From positions 1-16,528 of the forward strand of contig JAGWNV010000023.1 in the NCBI GenBank assembly GCA_028872975.1: DNA of 16,528 bases, given 5' to 3'. The notes beneath the pieces are model-generated. The model was given only the letters and a program-made list of their open reading frames with translations, did no database searches and was not told the DNA's origin. Below are positions 1-7,527 of the stretch, piece after piece (the stretch's first letter is position 1; the number at the start of each line of letters is the position of its first letter). Origin of the DNA: Acidobacteriota bacterium (GTDB lineage: Bacteria; Actinomycetota; Acidimicrobiia; Acidimicrobiales; UBA8190). The translations under genes were made by a program, and so were the position numbers.

Positions 1-3
1 CCG

Positions 4-414
4 ATGACCCTCGAGGAGATCCCCGAGGCGGAGTGCCTGGCCCTCCTGGCCGGGCGGTCGGTGGGCCGGCTCGTCGTGGTGGCCGACGACGGGCCCCTGG
101 CCCTGCCCGTCAATTACGTGGTGGACGGCAGGACGGTGGCGGTCCGGACGGCGGCGGGGACGACGCTCGACTCGGCCACCCTCGGCAAGGTCGCCTTCGA
201 GGTGGACCACATCGACGAGGAGCACCGCGCCGGCTGGAGCGTCCTCGTGCGGGGCGTGGGCCGGGACGTCACCGAGGGGGTCGACGCCTGGTCGGAGCGC
301 CTCCGGGCCCACGCCCTCGAGCCCTGGGCCGCCGGCGACCGGAGCCACTGGGTGGCGATCGCCTCCCCCCGGATCACCGGCCGGCGCATCCGGGGCCCGG
401 GCGGCCCGGGCTGA
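4..414 (+). CDS. Pyridoxamine 5'-phosphate oxidase-like flavin-binding protein
   Basis: A 136-residue protein of the split-barrel FMN-binding (PNPOx-like) fold. The N-terminal helix with ECLALLAGRSVGRL, then the LPVNYVVDG strand, the RTAAGTTLD loop, the VAFEVDHID strand and GWSVLVRG follow the order typical of small actinobacterial PNPOx-like proteins, which usually bind FMN or sometimes F420 and act as small reductases or flavin carriers. The length is normal for the family and the ATG at position 4 puts the first conserved helix at the N-terminus. It is not the true vitamin B6 enzyme PdxH, which is longer. The substrate cannot be told from sequence. It is convergent with the SDR gene, only 12 bases away, so there is no room for a long terminator between them. 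Confidence 0.88.
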   Translation: MTLEEIPEAECLALLAGRSVGRLVVVADDGPLALPVNYVVDGRTVAVRTAAGTTLDSATLGKVAFEVDHIDEEHRAGWSVLVRGVGRDVTEGVDAWSERLRAHALEPWAAGDRSHWVAIASPRITGRRIRGPGGPG

Positions 415-426
415 GGCTCCCGCCTT

Positions 427-1269
427 TCAGAGGCCGAGGACGACGCGGGTGAGGCGGTCCTTCACGACGTCCTTCACGGCGGTGGGCACGACCCGCTCGA
501 GCACGGCGCCGGTGCGGGCGTCGTAGCCCACGAGGTACCGGGCGCGCGGCATCGGGGAGCGCAGCGCCCGGGCCACCACCCGGGCCACCTGGCTCGGGCT
601 CCCCATGACGGGCTGGGCCAGGCGGGTGCCGGTGGCGAGGCGGCGGTAGGCGGGCCCGAAGCGCGAGCCCTGGCGTCCGGCCACGTCGTCCTGGGCCTCC
701 TGCCAGATGCCGGTCCGGAACCCGCCCGGCTCCACGAGGACGACCTTCACCCCCGCCGACGCCACCTCGGCGCGCAGGGCGTCGCTCAGCCCCTCGAGGG
801 CGTGCTTGCACCCCTGGTACCAGCCGGTGAGCGGCGTGGTGGTGAGCCCGTAGATGGAGGAGATGTTGACGATCCGGCCCCCGCCGGCGTCGCGCATGGA
901 CGGGAGGGCGAGGCGCGCCAGGCGGACGGGCGCCAGCACCATGGTCTCGAGGGCCCGGCGGGCCTCGTCGTCGTCGATGTCCTCGAGGGCCCCGGTGACG
1001 GAGAACCCGGCGTTGTTCACGAGGCCCCAGGGCCGGAACCGGGCCACCACCGCCGCGCAGGCCTCGGCATCGGTCACGTCGAGCAGGGCCGTCTCCACCG
1101 TCACGCCTGCGGCGCCGGCCGCCTCGGCCACCCGGCGGGCCTTGGCCGGGGACCGGACGGTGCCGACCGACCGGAAGCCGCGCCGGGCCAGCTCCACCAC
1201 GGTGGCGAGCCCGATGCCGGAGTTGGCGCCGGTGGTGAGCACGACGCGCCGTTCGTCGGTGGGGGTCAT
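427..1269 (-). CDS. Classical short-chain dehydrogenase/reductase (SDR)
   Basis: An NAD(P)-dependent oxidoreductase of about 280 residues. The nucleotide-binding motif TGANSGIG lies near residue 14, NNAG marks the central strand, and the catalytic set is a Ser in NISSIYG followed by YQGCK (YxxxK). The next strand ends in VEPGGFRTGI, typical of classical SDRs. An Arg in the strand after the first helix (TVRS) suggests NADP(H) preference, which is inference. I chose the ATG at 1269; a GTG at 1278 would add three residues. The substrate is unknown. It is divergent from the ketosynthase-III pair across about 140 bases, so a role in the same fatty-acyl or ketone pathway is possible but unproven. 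Confidence 0.9.
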   Translation of the reverse strand: MTPTDERRVVLTTGANSGIGLATVVELARRGFRSVGTVRSPAKARRVAEAAGAAGVTVETALLDVTDAEACAAVVARFRPWGLVNNAGFSVTGALEDIDDDEARRALETMVLAPVRLARLALPSMRDAGGGRIVNISSIYGLTTTPLTGWYQGCKHALEGLSDALRAEVASAGVKVVLVEPGGFRTGIWQEAQDDVAGRQGSRFGPAYRRLATGTRLAQPVMGSPSQVARVVARALRSPMPRARYLVGYDARTGAVLERVVPTAVKDVVKDRLTRVVLGL

Positions 1270-1375
1270 GGGAGACACCTACCACGACGGCCCCGTTCCC
1301 GCACCGGGCGGCCGGCCCATCGACCTGGGGACGTTCGCCCCTGTCGCCACCGCCGGCCCCGCCGCACCCTGGAAT

Positions 1376-1396
1376 CGGCCCGCCCGCCGCGGGCCG
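1376..1396. promoter_or_regulatory. Perfect 8-bp inverted repeat before the ketosynthase pair
   Basis: CGGCCCGC and GCGGGCCG are exact reverse complements separated by five bases. The repeat ends six bases before a GAGG ribosome binding site (1402-1405) and 15 bases before the GTG at 1412. It could be a 5' leader hairpin or a repressor site for the divergent region. In DNA this GC-rich, short inverted repeats also arise by chance. The rest of the divergent region (1270-1411) shows no convincing -10/-35 pair. Confidence 0.3.
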
Positions 1397-1411
1397 TGGG
1401 CGAGGTGGCCC

Positions 1412-2512
1412 GTGACCGACCGAGAGACCTGGATGGCGCTGGAGGGGGGACCGGGCAGCGACGCCCCCTACCGGAGCCGCCTGGCCGGGGTCGGCGTCGC
1501 CATCCCCGACCGGATCCTCACCACCGAGGCCCTCATGGCCTCGACCCGGCACCGCACCTCCATCGACCTCGAACGGCTCACGGGCATCCGGGCCCGCCAC
1601 GTCGTGTCCGAGGGCGAGGACTCCCTCTCGCTGGCCGTCGGCGCCGCCACCGACTGCCTGGCCCACGCCGGCACCGACCCGGCCGAGCTCGACGTGGTGA
1701 TCAGCGCCAGCATCACCCGCTACGTCGGCGGCCTGGCCATGCGCTTCGAGCCACCCCTGAGCCTGGCCGTGAAGGAGGCCATCGGGGCGCCGGGTGCGGC
1801 GAGCTTCGACCTTTCCAACGCCTGTGCCGGGATGCTCACCGGCGTCTTCCTCCTGAACGACCTCGTCCGCCAGGGCCGGATCCGCAAGGGGATGGTGGTG
1901 AGCGGGGAGGACATCTCCGGCCTGGGCGCCAACGCCGCCCGCCAGGTCCGGTCGGTGCTGAGCCGTCAGCTGGCCTCGCTCACCCTGGGCGACGCCGGTG
2001 CCGCCGTCGTGGTGGAACGGGCCCCCCAGGGGGCGGCGGGGATCGACCTGGCCGGCTTCACGACCCTCTCCGAGCACAGCCGCCTGTGCCTCGCCTACCC
2101 GGCGCGCTCGGGACCGGGGGCGACGATGTACACGAGGGCCCGGACCATCCACAAGGTCGCCGTCGAGGACTCGCTGCCGCTTCTCGCCGAGGTGCTGGGC
2201 CGCGCCGGCATCGACGTGGGGGACGTCGACTACCTGATCCCCCACCAGACCTCGGCGCGGGCCATCCGCAAGGGCACGAAGGTCATCGCCGAGCAATTCG
2301 GGGGCGAGCCGAAGCACGTGGTGGTGAACGTGGAGGACTACGGCAACACCGCCTCGACCACGCACTTCCTCGCCCTGCACCGGTACCTCGAGGAGGACCG
2401 GTTCCGCCCCGAGGACCGGGTGCTGCTCCTCTCCTTCGCCTCGGGCCTCGAGGTGGGCGTGGTGCTGTTCACGGTGGGGGAGCTGGCAGGGGGCCATGGG
2501 CACGCGCATTGA
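1412..2512 (+). CDS. 3-oxoacyl-ACP synthase III-like ketosynthase (intact triad)
   Basis: A thiolase-fold condensing enzyme of the KASIII/FabH-like superfamily, about 366 residues. The nucleophile Cys138 lies in SNACAG, His278 in IPHQTSA and Asn312 in YGNTAS, so the full Cys-His-Asn triad for decarboxylative or non-decarboxylative Claisen condensation is present. The N-terminal GVGVAIPDRILT strand and the TGIRARHV segment match the family. GTG 1412 has a GAGG ribosome binding site six bases upstream; ATG 1433 is an alternative that loses seven residues. An ATG at 1268 would add a low-complexity stretch and is unlikely. It could act in fatty acid initiation, OleA-like head-to-head condensation or a secondary pathway; sequence alone does not decide. 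It overlaps the next gene, a second KASIII-like protein, by 17 bases, suggesting co-translation and perhaps a heterodimer. Confidence 0.92.
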   Translation: MTDRETWMALEGGPGSDAPYRSRLAGVGVAIPDRILTTEALMASTRHRTSIDLERLTGIRARHVVSEGEDSLSLAVGAATDCLAHAGTDPAELDVVISASITRYVGGLAMRFEPPLSLAVKEAIGAPGAASFDLSNACAGMLTGVFLLNDLVRQGRIRKGMVVSGEDISGLGANAARQVRSVLSRQLASLTLGDAGAAVVVERAPQGAAGIDLAGFTTLSEHSRLCLAYPARSGPGATMYTRARTIHKVAVEDSLPLLAEVLGRAGIDVGDVDYLIPHQTSARAIRKGTKVIAEQFGGEPKHVVVNVEDYGNTASTTHFLALHRYLEEDRFRPEDRVLLLSFASGLEVGVVLFTVGELAGGHGHAH

Positions 2513-3410
2513 GGCCCTGGCCACCGCCGTGGGCGGTCGCCGGCTCTTCGCCCCCGGGGCCCGCCGGCTGGCCGACACCGCCGCCCGGCAGTGCCTGGAG
2601 CGGGCCGGCCGCAACGCCTCGGAAGTGGGGCTGCTCGTGAACACCGGCCTCTACCACGACCGCAACATGGGCGAGCCGGCCGTGGCCTCGCTCATCCAGG
2701 AGGACATCGGGGCCAACCCCGGCCACCCCCCCACCGCCCACCGGGGCACCTTCTCCTTCGACCTCTACAACGGCGCCTGCGGCGTGCTCACCGCCCTGTC
2801 GCTCCTCGACGCCCTCCTCGCCTCGGGCACCATCGGCCTGGGCATGGTGGTGGCAGGAGACGCCGACCCGGCGCCGCGCCATTCGAGGGGCGTGTGGTTC
2901 TCCCCCGCCGGCGGCGCCGTCCTCGTGCACCGCGACCACACCGACGGCGGTCTCGGCCCCGTGCACCTCGACACGTTCCCCGAGCACGCCGGGCTGCTCC
3001 GCAGCAGCGTCCGCTGGGAGACCCGGACGGCGGCGGGCGACGGCCACGGCCACGGCCGGAACGTGCTCACCATCGACCGGGACCCGGCCTTCGCCGAGCA
3101 GGCCCTCGAGTGCGCCGAGCGCTCCGTGCGGGCGTGGGCGGAGGGCGAGGGCACGGCCCTCGCCACGGTGGACCTCCTCGTGGCGGCTGGGCCCGACCCC
3201 GACTTCGCCTCGGCCCTCGCCTCCCGCCTCGGCATGGAGTCGGCCGCCGTCGTCGGGCCGGAGGGCCCCATGGCCACCGCCCACACCGCGGCGATGATCG
3301 GCGCGCTGGAGGCGGCCTCGCTGCACGGCTGGCTGCCCGCCTCGAGGAAGGCGCTCCTCGTCTCGGCCGCCGCCGGTGTCACGGTGGCCTCGGCGCTCTA
3401 CCGAGCCTGA
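2496..3410 (+). CDS. Degenerate ketosynthase-III-like protein, partner of upstream gene
   Basis: A 304-residue thiolase-fold protein resembling KASIII but shortened. The nucleophile region is recognisable (FDLYNGACGV, Cys95). By my alignment the position of the catalytic His falls in VAAGPDPDF, with Ala where His should be, and the Asn motif falls in EGPMATAHT, with Pro where Asn should be. The N-terminus lacks roughly 40 residues between the first strand and first helix, the part that carries the TGI-R segment in the upstream protein. It starts inside the end of the intact ketosynthase gene (17-base overlap), the arrangement expected for obligate partners. PqsB/PqsC is a known precedent for an active/inactive KASIII heterodimer, though there is no sign this is a quinolone pathway. 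It may instead be an acyltransferase using Cys alone. Family placement is firm; function is unknown. Confidence 0.83.
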   Translation: MGTRIEALATAVGGRRLFAPGARRLADTAARQCLERAGRNASEVGLLVNTGLYHDRNMGEPAVASLIQEDIGANPGHPPTAHRGTFSFDLYNGACGVLTALSLLDALLASGTIGLGMVVAGDADPAPRHSRGVWFSPAGGAVLVHRDHTDGGLGPVHLDTFPEHAGLLRSSVRWETRTAAGDGHGHGRNVLTIDRDPAFAEQALECAERSVRAWAEGEGTALATVDLLVAAGPDPDFASALASRLGMESAAVVGPEGPMATAHTAAMIGALEAASLHGWLPASRKALLVSAAAGVTVASALYRA

Positions 3411-3419
3411 CCCCGCCGT

Positions 3420-3881
3420 TCAGGACCGCTCGGCGACCGCCTTCACGCGCTCGAGGGTGGTGCGCATGTCCCGCTCGTTGCGGCGCTCGCGCAGCACCCC
3501 GCCGAGTGGGCGCCAGAGCTTCGTGAAGAGGTTGTCGCCCAGGTCGAAGGACTCGGTGACGTCGGTGCCCCCGCCCGGCGCGGCCCGGAACTCGTAGCGC
3601 CACGTGTTCACCGGCCGGTTCCCCATGACGACGGCGAACTCGAAGACCTCGCCGGGCACGCACTCGGTGATCTCGCAGGTGGTCCAGTACAGAAGCGGCC
3701 AATTCTCGTTGCGCCGCACGTGTCCCCGGTAGCGGGCGCCCACGGCGGGACCCGTGGCGCCCCCGAGCCATTCGGCTTCCACCACCTCGGGGCTGTACTC
3801 GCCCATCCTGGTGATGTCGCTCACCAGCTCCCAGGCCTTCTCCGGTGGGCACTCCATGTGGACGGTGACGGCGGCTCGCAC
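3420..3881 (-). CDS. SRPBCC (START/polyketide cyclase-like) family protein
   Basis: A 153-residue helix-grip protein. The N-terminal strand RAAVTVHMECPPEKAWELVSD, the helix ending in MGEYSPEV, the WLGG and GARYRGHVRR strands, and the long C-terminal helix with TTLERVKAVAE are the standard SRPBCC layout with a ligand pocket. I chose GTG 3881 because it keeps the first beta strand; ATG 3857 would remove it. Members bind hydrophobic ligands or act as cyclases or hydrolase-like enzymes; no ligand can be assigned. It lies 56 bases downstream of folD on the same strand, and could be cotranscribed with it, but a weak hairpin sits between them. It is convergent with the ketosynthase pair with a 9-base gap. 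Confidence 0.87.
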   Translation of the reverse strand: MRAAVTVHMECPPEKAWELVSDITRMGEYSPEVVEAEWLGGATGPAVGARYRGHVRRNENWPLLYWTTCEITECVPGEVFEFAVVMGNRPVNTWRYEFRAAPGGGTDVTESFDLGDNLFTKLWRPLGGVLRERRNERDMRTTLERVKAVAERS

Positions 3882-3898
3882 GGGGCCCGACCCTAGGG

Positions 3899-3922
3899 CC
3901 GGTGCGCCGGCGGCGCCCAACC
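3899..3922 (-). terminator. Weak hairpin after folD
   Basis: GCGCC and GGCGC flank a three-base loop, and outer GGT/ACC bases can extend the stem past a three-base bulge. It lies 15-40 bases beyond the folD stop in the 56-base gap before the SRPBCC gene. There is no U-tract, so it may be only a partial attenuator or chance. Confidence 0.22.
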
Positions 3923-3937
3923 GCCCCCCGGTGGCAA

Positions 3938-4792
3938 CTACCGGCCCCGCTCGGCCGCCGCCACGGCGTTGCGGAGGAGCATGGCCCGGGTCATGGGGCC
4001 GACGCCGCCGATGCGGGGGGTGACCCACCCGGCCACCTCGGCCACGTCCTCCTCGACGTCGGACAGGAGCGTGCGCCCCGACCACGACGTCCCGGCCCCC
4101 ACCACCGCCGCGCCGGGCTTCACCATGTCCCTCCGCACGAGCCCGGCCCGGCCCGCCGCCGCCACCACGACGTCGGCCCGCCGGACGTGGCCGGCGAGGT
4201 CCTCGACGCCGGTGTGGACCACCGTCACCGCCGCGTTGCAGTGGGGGCGGCGCAGGGCCAGGAGCAGCGCCAGGGGACGGCCGATGGTGAGGCCCCGGCC
4301 GATGACCACCACGTGGCGCCCCTCCACCGGCACGTCGTTGGCGGCGAGAAGCTCGACGATCCCCGCCGGCGTGCAGGGGAGGACGACGGGGGTGCCCATG
4401 ACGAGCTTGCCGAGGTTGACGGGGTGCAGGCCGTCCACGTCCTTGTCGGGGTCGACGGCCAGCAGGGCCGCCTCCTCGTCGAGCCCGGCCGGCAGGGGCA
4501 GCTGGACGAGATAGGCGTGGACGGCCGGATCGGCGTTGAAGCGGGCGATCACGGCCATGAGCTCGTCCTGGGAGACGTCGGCGGGCAGGTGCTCGTGGAC
4601 CGACACCATGCCGACCGCCCGGCAGTCCTCCTGCTTCATGGCGACGTAGCGGGCGCTCGGCGGGTCGTCGCCGACGAGGATGGTGCCGAGCCCGGCCGTG
4701 ACGCCCTCGCCGGCCAGGCGGGCCGCCCGGTCGGCCACCTCGGCGCGGATGCGCGCCGCGAGGGCCTCGCCGTCGAGGATCCGGGCCGTCAA
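3938..4792 (-). CDS. folD: Methylenetetrahydrofolate dehydrogenase/cyclohydrolase FolD
   Basis: The bifunctional enzyme that interconverts 5,10-methylene-THF and 10-formyl-THF using NADP, in the cytosol. At 284 residues it matches the usual length. Tyr49 and Lys53 form the catalytic YxxxK (YVAMK), followed by QLPLP, DKDVDGLHPVNLGKL and PCTPAG. The Rossmann segment VIGRGLTIGRPLALLL replaces the more common GRSxIVGxP, and the C-terminal GGVGPMTRAML is canonical. The start is TTG at 4792, which shares bases with the TGA stop of purH (TTGA). No ATG or GTG lies at the right place, and TTG gives the family N-terminus TARILDGEALA. Coupled translation from purH is likely. The product feeds PurH and PurN directly upstream in the same gene string. 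Confidence 0.97.
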   Translation of the reverse strand: MTARILDGEALAARIRAEVADRAARLAGEGVTAGLGTILVGDDPPSARYVAMKQEDCRAVGMVSVHEHLPADVSQDELMAVIARFNADPAVHAYLVQLPLPAGLDEEAALLAVDPDKDVDGLHPVNLGKLVMGTPVVLPCTPAGIVELLAANDVPVEGRHVVVIGRGLTIGRPLALLLALRRPHCNAAVTVVHTGVEDLAGHVRRADVVVAAAGRAGLVRRDMVKPGAAVVGAGTSWSGRTLLSDVEEDVAEVAGWVTPRIGGVGPMTRAMLLRNAVAAAERGR

Positions 4793-6348
4793 TGGCGGAA
4801 GTGGCGCTCGCCGGTGAGCACCATGGCCATGCCGTGCTCGTCGGCGGCGGACACGACCTCGCCGTCGCGCACGGACCCGCCCGGCTGGACCACGACGGCC
4901 ACCCCGGCCCGGCCGAGCACGTCGAGGCCGTCGCGGAAGGGGAAGAAGGCGTCGCTGGCGGCGGCCGCCCCCCGGGCCCGCTCCCCCGCCTTGCCCACGG
5001 CGATCTCGGCCGCCTCGACCCGGCTCTGCTGGCCGGCGCCCACGCCGAGGGCCTGCCCGCCGCCGGCCACGACGACGGCGTTGGAGGACGTCCGGGCGCA
5101 CAGCCGCCAGGCCAGTTCCACGTCGCGCCACTGGGCTTCGGTGGGGACGGCCTTGGTGGGCACCTCCCAGTCGTCGCGCCCGCGCCGGAACCGGTCCGAC
5201 TCCTGGACGAGGAAGCCGCCGCCGAGGCTGCGCACCTCGAGTCCGGCGGCCACGTGCGGCGGGGCCTCGAGGAGCCGGGTGGCCTTGCGCCGGGCCCGGA
5301 GCACCTCCACCGCCGCCGGCTCCCACGAGGGGGCGAGGATGACGTCGGCCTGGGGCCCCTCGGCGACGGCACGGGCCACGGCCTCGGTGCAGGCACCGCC
5401 GATGGCCACCACCCCGCCGAAGGCCGACACCGGGTCCGACTCGAGCGCCAGGCGGTAGGCGGTGGCGAGGTCGGGGGCGACTGCAGCGCCGCAGGGGTTG
5501 GCGTGCTTGATGATGGCCACAGCCACCTCGCCGTCCCCGGGCAGCTCGTGGACGAGCCGCCAGGCGGCGTCGGCGTCGAAGAGGTTCAGGTACGACAGCT
5601 CGCTCCCGGCGTGCTGGACGACGCCGTCGAACCAGCTGGGCACGCCCTCGAGCCGGTACCGGGCGCCGCGCTGGTGGGGGTTCTCCCCGTAGCGCAGCTC
5701 CTGGGCGCGGCGGAGCTCGAGCGTCACGACCTCGGGCAACGACCCGTCGCCGGGGCCGTGGAGGGGGGCCGGGGTCCCCGCCGCGGCCTCGGGGGCGCGG
5801 AGCCAGGCCAGGATGGCGGCGTCGTAGGCGGCGGTGTGGGCGAAGGCGGCCACGGCGAGGCGGCGGCGGGTGGCGTCGGAGAGCCGGCCGGCACGGCGGA
5901 GCTCGTCGAGGACGCCCGGGTACTCGGCGGGGTCCACCACGATGCCCACGTGGGCGTGATTCTTGGCCGCCGCCCGCACCATGGTCGGGCCGCCCACGTC
6001 GATCATCTCGATCGACGGCTCGGCCTCGAAGGGGTAGAGGTTGCAGACCACGAGGTCGATGGGGGCGATGCCCTGGCGCTCGAGGTCGGCGAGGTGCCCC
6101 GGCACCGACCGGTCGGCGAGGATCCCGCCGTGGACGGCGGGGTGGAGGGTCTTCACCCGGCCCCCCAGCATCTCCGGCGCGCCGGTGACGTCGGCCACCT
6201 GGCGATGGGCGATGCCCGCCTCGGCCAGCGCGGCGGCGGTCTTGCCACTGGCCACGAGCTCCCAGCCCAGGCCCTCGAGGCCCCGGGCCAGGTCGAGGAG
6301 GCCGGTCTTGTCGTAGACCGAGAGGAGCGCCCGGGGGGATGTGGCCAC
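4789..6348 (-). CDS. purH: Bifunctional AICAR formyltransferase/IMP cyclohydrolase PurH
   Basis: Catalyses the last two steps of de novo IMP synthesis, using 10-formyl-THF. It has 519 residues, full length for the family. The N-terminal cyclohydrolase domain shows SVYDKTG, GGRVKTLHP, HGGIL and DVGGPTMVRAAAKNH. The C-terminal transferase domain shows RYGENPHQRGARY, the Lys281-His282 pair in KHANPCG, SDPVSAFGGVVA, GVGAGQQSRVEA, SDAFFPFRDG, QPGGSVRDGE and the terminal GERHFRH. The GTG start at 6348 gives MATSPRALLSVYDKTG. It begins nine bases after the channel-like gene and overlaps folD by four bases. The upstream TAAGGT, six bases before the GTG, could be a -10 box for a leaderless transcript, or its AAGG could be a weak ribosome binding site. 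Confidence 0.98.
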   Translation of the reverse strand: MATSPRALLSVYDKTGLLDLARGLEGLGWELVASGKTAAALAEAGIAHRQVADVTGAPEMLGGRVKTLHPAVHGGILADRSVPGHLADLERQGIAPIDLVVCNLYPFEAEPSIEMIDVGGPTMVRAAAKNHAHVGIVVDPAEYPGVLDELRRAGRLSDATRRRLAVAAFAHTAAYDAAILAWLRAPEAAAGTPAPLHGPGDGSLPEVVTLELRRAQELRYGENPHQRGARYRLEGVPSWFDGVVQHAGSELSYLNLFDADAAWRLVHELPGDGEVAVAIIKHANPCGAAVAPDLATAYRLALESDPVSAFGGVVAIGGACTEAVARAVAEGPQADVILAPSWEPAAVEVLRARRKATRLLEAPPHVAAGLEVRSLGGGFLVQESDRFRRGRDDWEVPTKAVPTEAQWRDVELAWRLCARTSSNAVVVAGGGQALGVGAGQQSRVEAAEIAVGKAGERARGAAAASDAFFPFRDGLDVLGRAGVAVVVQPGGSVRDGEVVSAADEHGMAMVLTGERHFRH

Positions 6349-6354
6349 GAGCCG

Positions 6355-6360
6355 ACCTTA
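6355..6360 (-). promoter_or_regulatory. Possible -10 box (TAAGGT) for leaderless purH
   Basis: Reading the minus strand, TAAGGT fits the actinobacterial TAnnnT pattern and ends exactly six bases before the purH GTG, which would place +1 on the start codon. Its TAA is also the stop codon of the upstream channel-like gene. No -35 is evident. AAGG may instead serve as a weak Shine-Dalgarno. Confidence 0.3.
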
Positions 6361-7527
6361 TCCGCCGAGGTCGGATCCTCCCGGCTCCCCTCGGGCCCCG
6401 CGCCGCCCCCGCCGGCGGGCCTCGGCACCGGCCCGGGCCACCTCCTCCTCGACGGTCGCCTCCGCCGAGTGGCCCCAGAACCCCCGGGGGGCGACGAGGA
6501 AGTCGATGAGCTCCTCGAGTCGGCCCCCGTAGGGCGTGCGCAGCTCCCGCAGGCGCGCCCAGGCGTCCTGCTTCTCACGCAGGGGCAGGCCGGTGCGCTC
6601 GAGCATCTCCCAGGCCACGTCGAAGTTGGCCTCGGTCAGCCAGTCGAGGACGGGGGTGCTCGGCACGTGCAGGCGGTCGGCGATCTCGAGCACGGCGCGC
6701 CGGCCCCGGCGGTGGAGGAAGTACGGCTCGCGCTGCTCGGCGCCGGCCACGCAGGCGCAGGTGAGGGTGGCGGCGTCGGTGACGACGCCGAGGGCGGTGA
6801 CCCACGACTGGCCGGCGTGCTGGGACCGGAACAGCGCCAGCATCGGGTACGAGACGTGGCTCTCCAAGACGTCGGCGACCCAGGACTCCCACTCGGCGAA
6901 GAACCGGGAGAGGACCTCGGCGTCGCCCGCGGCGCTGTGCAGCGCCACCACCCGCACCGGGGTGAGCCGCAGCCCGGCCGGGTCGTCGAGGGTGAGGAGC
7001 CGGGCCTCGCGCCGGGAGTAGGCGCCGTAGAGGGCCGGCAGGTACGAGATGAGGAGCGCGATGGTGCCGAGGCCCGAGAGGGCCTCGACCAGGCTGAGGA
7101 CCCGCTCGGCGCCGGTGCGGACCGTGCCGAAGGCCGGGGTGAGCAGCGACGTGCCGGCGTAGTAGAGGAGCGTCGCGAAGTCGCTCCCGCCCGGGACGCG
7201 GGCCCCCAGGCCGAGGTAGACGATGGCCCAGCCCAGGTCGAGCGCCACCAGCCACAGGACGAGGAGCCCGAGCAGGGAGAGGGCCGGATAGACGTTGAGC
7301 ACCGTCTCGCCGGCCCGCGCCGGCAGGCGGGAGGCGGCGCCCCGGGCCAGGCGCCAGGTGGCGGCGTACCAGAGCCGGGTGGGCCGCCACAGGCCGCTGC
7401 GGCCCTGGGTGACGACGAGGGTGGCCACGGCGTCGCTCACCACGGCGACGACGATCACCACCCCGCCGGCGGCGGCCTGGGCGCCGGGGGCGCCCGAGAG
7501 GGTGGACAGGACACCGGTGGCGCTCAC
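6358..7527 (-). CDS. Two-TM potassium-channel-like membrane protein, unusual filter
   Basis: A 389-residue integral membrane protein. Hydrophobic segments lie near residues 21-40, 80-106 and 143-165. Between the last two sits a pore-helix-like stretch, LLYYAGTSLLTPAFGT (120-135), where ion-channel families have a TxGYGD or GLGD type filter; here it is PAFGT. The segment after TM3, SYLPALYGAYSRREARLL, is typical of a family of actinobacterial channel-like proteins with a long cytosolic C-terminal region. That region (about 170-365) is largely helical, and the tail is basic and low-complexity. The GTG start overlaps the purN stop (GTGA), and purH follows after nine bases, so it is embedded in the purine gene string. 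Function is not established; the altered filter makes K+ selectivity doubtful. Confidence 0.72.
   Translation of the reverse strand: MSATGVLSTLSGAPGAQAAAGGVVIVVAVVSDAVATLVVTQGRSGLWRPTRLWYAATWRLARGAASRLPARAGETVLNVYPALSLLGLLVLWLVALDLGWAIVYLGLGARVPGGSDFATLLYYAGTSLLTPAFGTVRTGAERVLSLVEALSGLGTIALLISYLPALYGAYSRREARLLTLDDPAGLRLTPVRVVALHSAAGDAEVLSRFFAEWESWVADVLESHVSYPMLALFRSQHAGQSWVTALGVVTDAATLTCACVAGAEQREPYFLHRRGRRAVLEIADRLHVPSTPVLDWLTEANFDVAWEMLERTGLPLREKQDAWARLRELRTPYGGRLEELIDFLVAPRGFWGHSAEATVEEEVARAGAEARRRGRRGARGEPGGSDLGG

Noticed and set aside
1310..1317. GGCCGGCC palindrome as an operator
   Set aside because: An 8-base GC palindrome is expected often by chance in this base composition and has no further symmetry.
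854..1411. Longer N-terminus for the first ketosynthase (starts at 854 or 1268)
   Set aside because: The added sequence overlaps the SDR antisense or is Pro/Gly/Arg-rich with no family similarity. GTG 1412 has a better ribosome binding site and gives a normal length.
374..2644. Very long open frame on the minus strand (over 700 codons)
   Set aside because: Its product is low-complexity Arg/Pro/Gly/His sequence with no family motif, and it lies opposite or out of frame with the SDR and ketosynthase genes. Stop codons are rare in off-frames of DNA this GC-rich.
3420..5396. SRPBCC gene as the end of a much longer 658-codon protein
   Set aside because: The upstream part is a shadow of folD and purH in another frame. 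The SRPBCC fold begins at the GTG at 3881.
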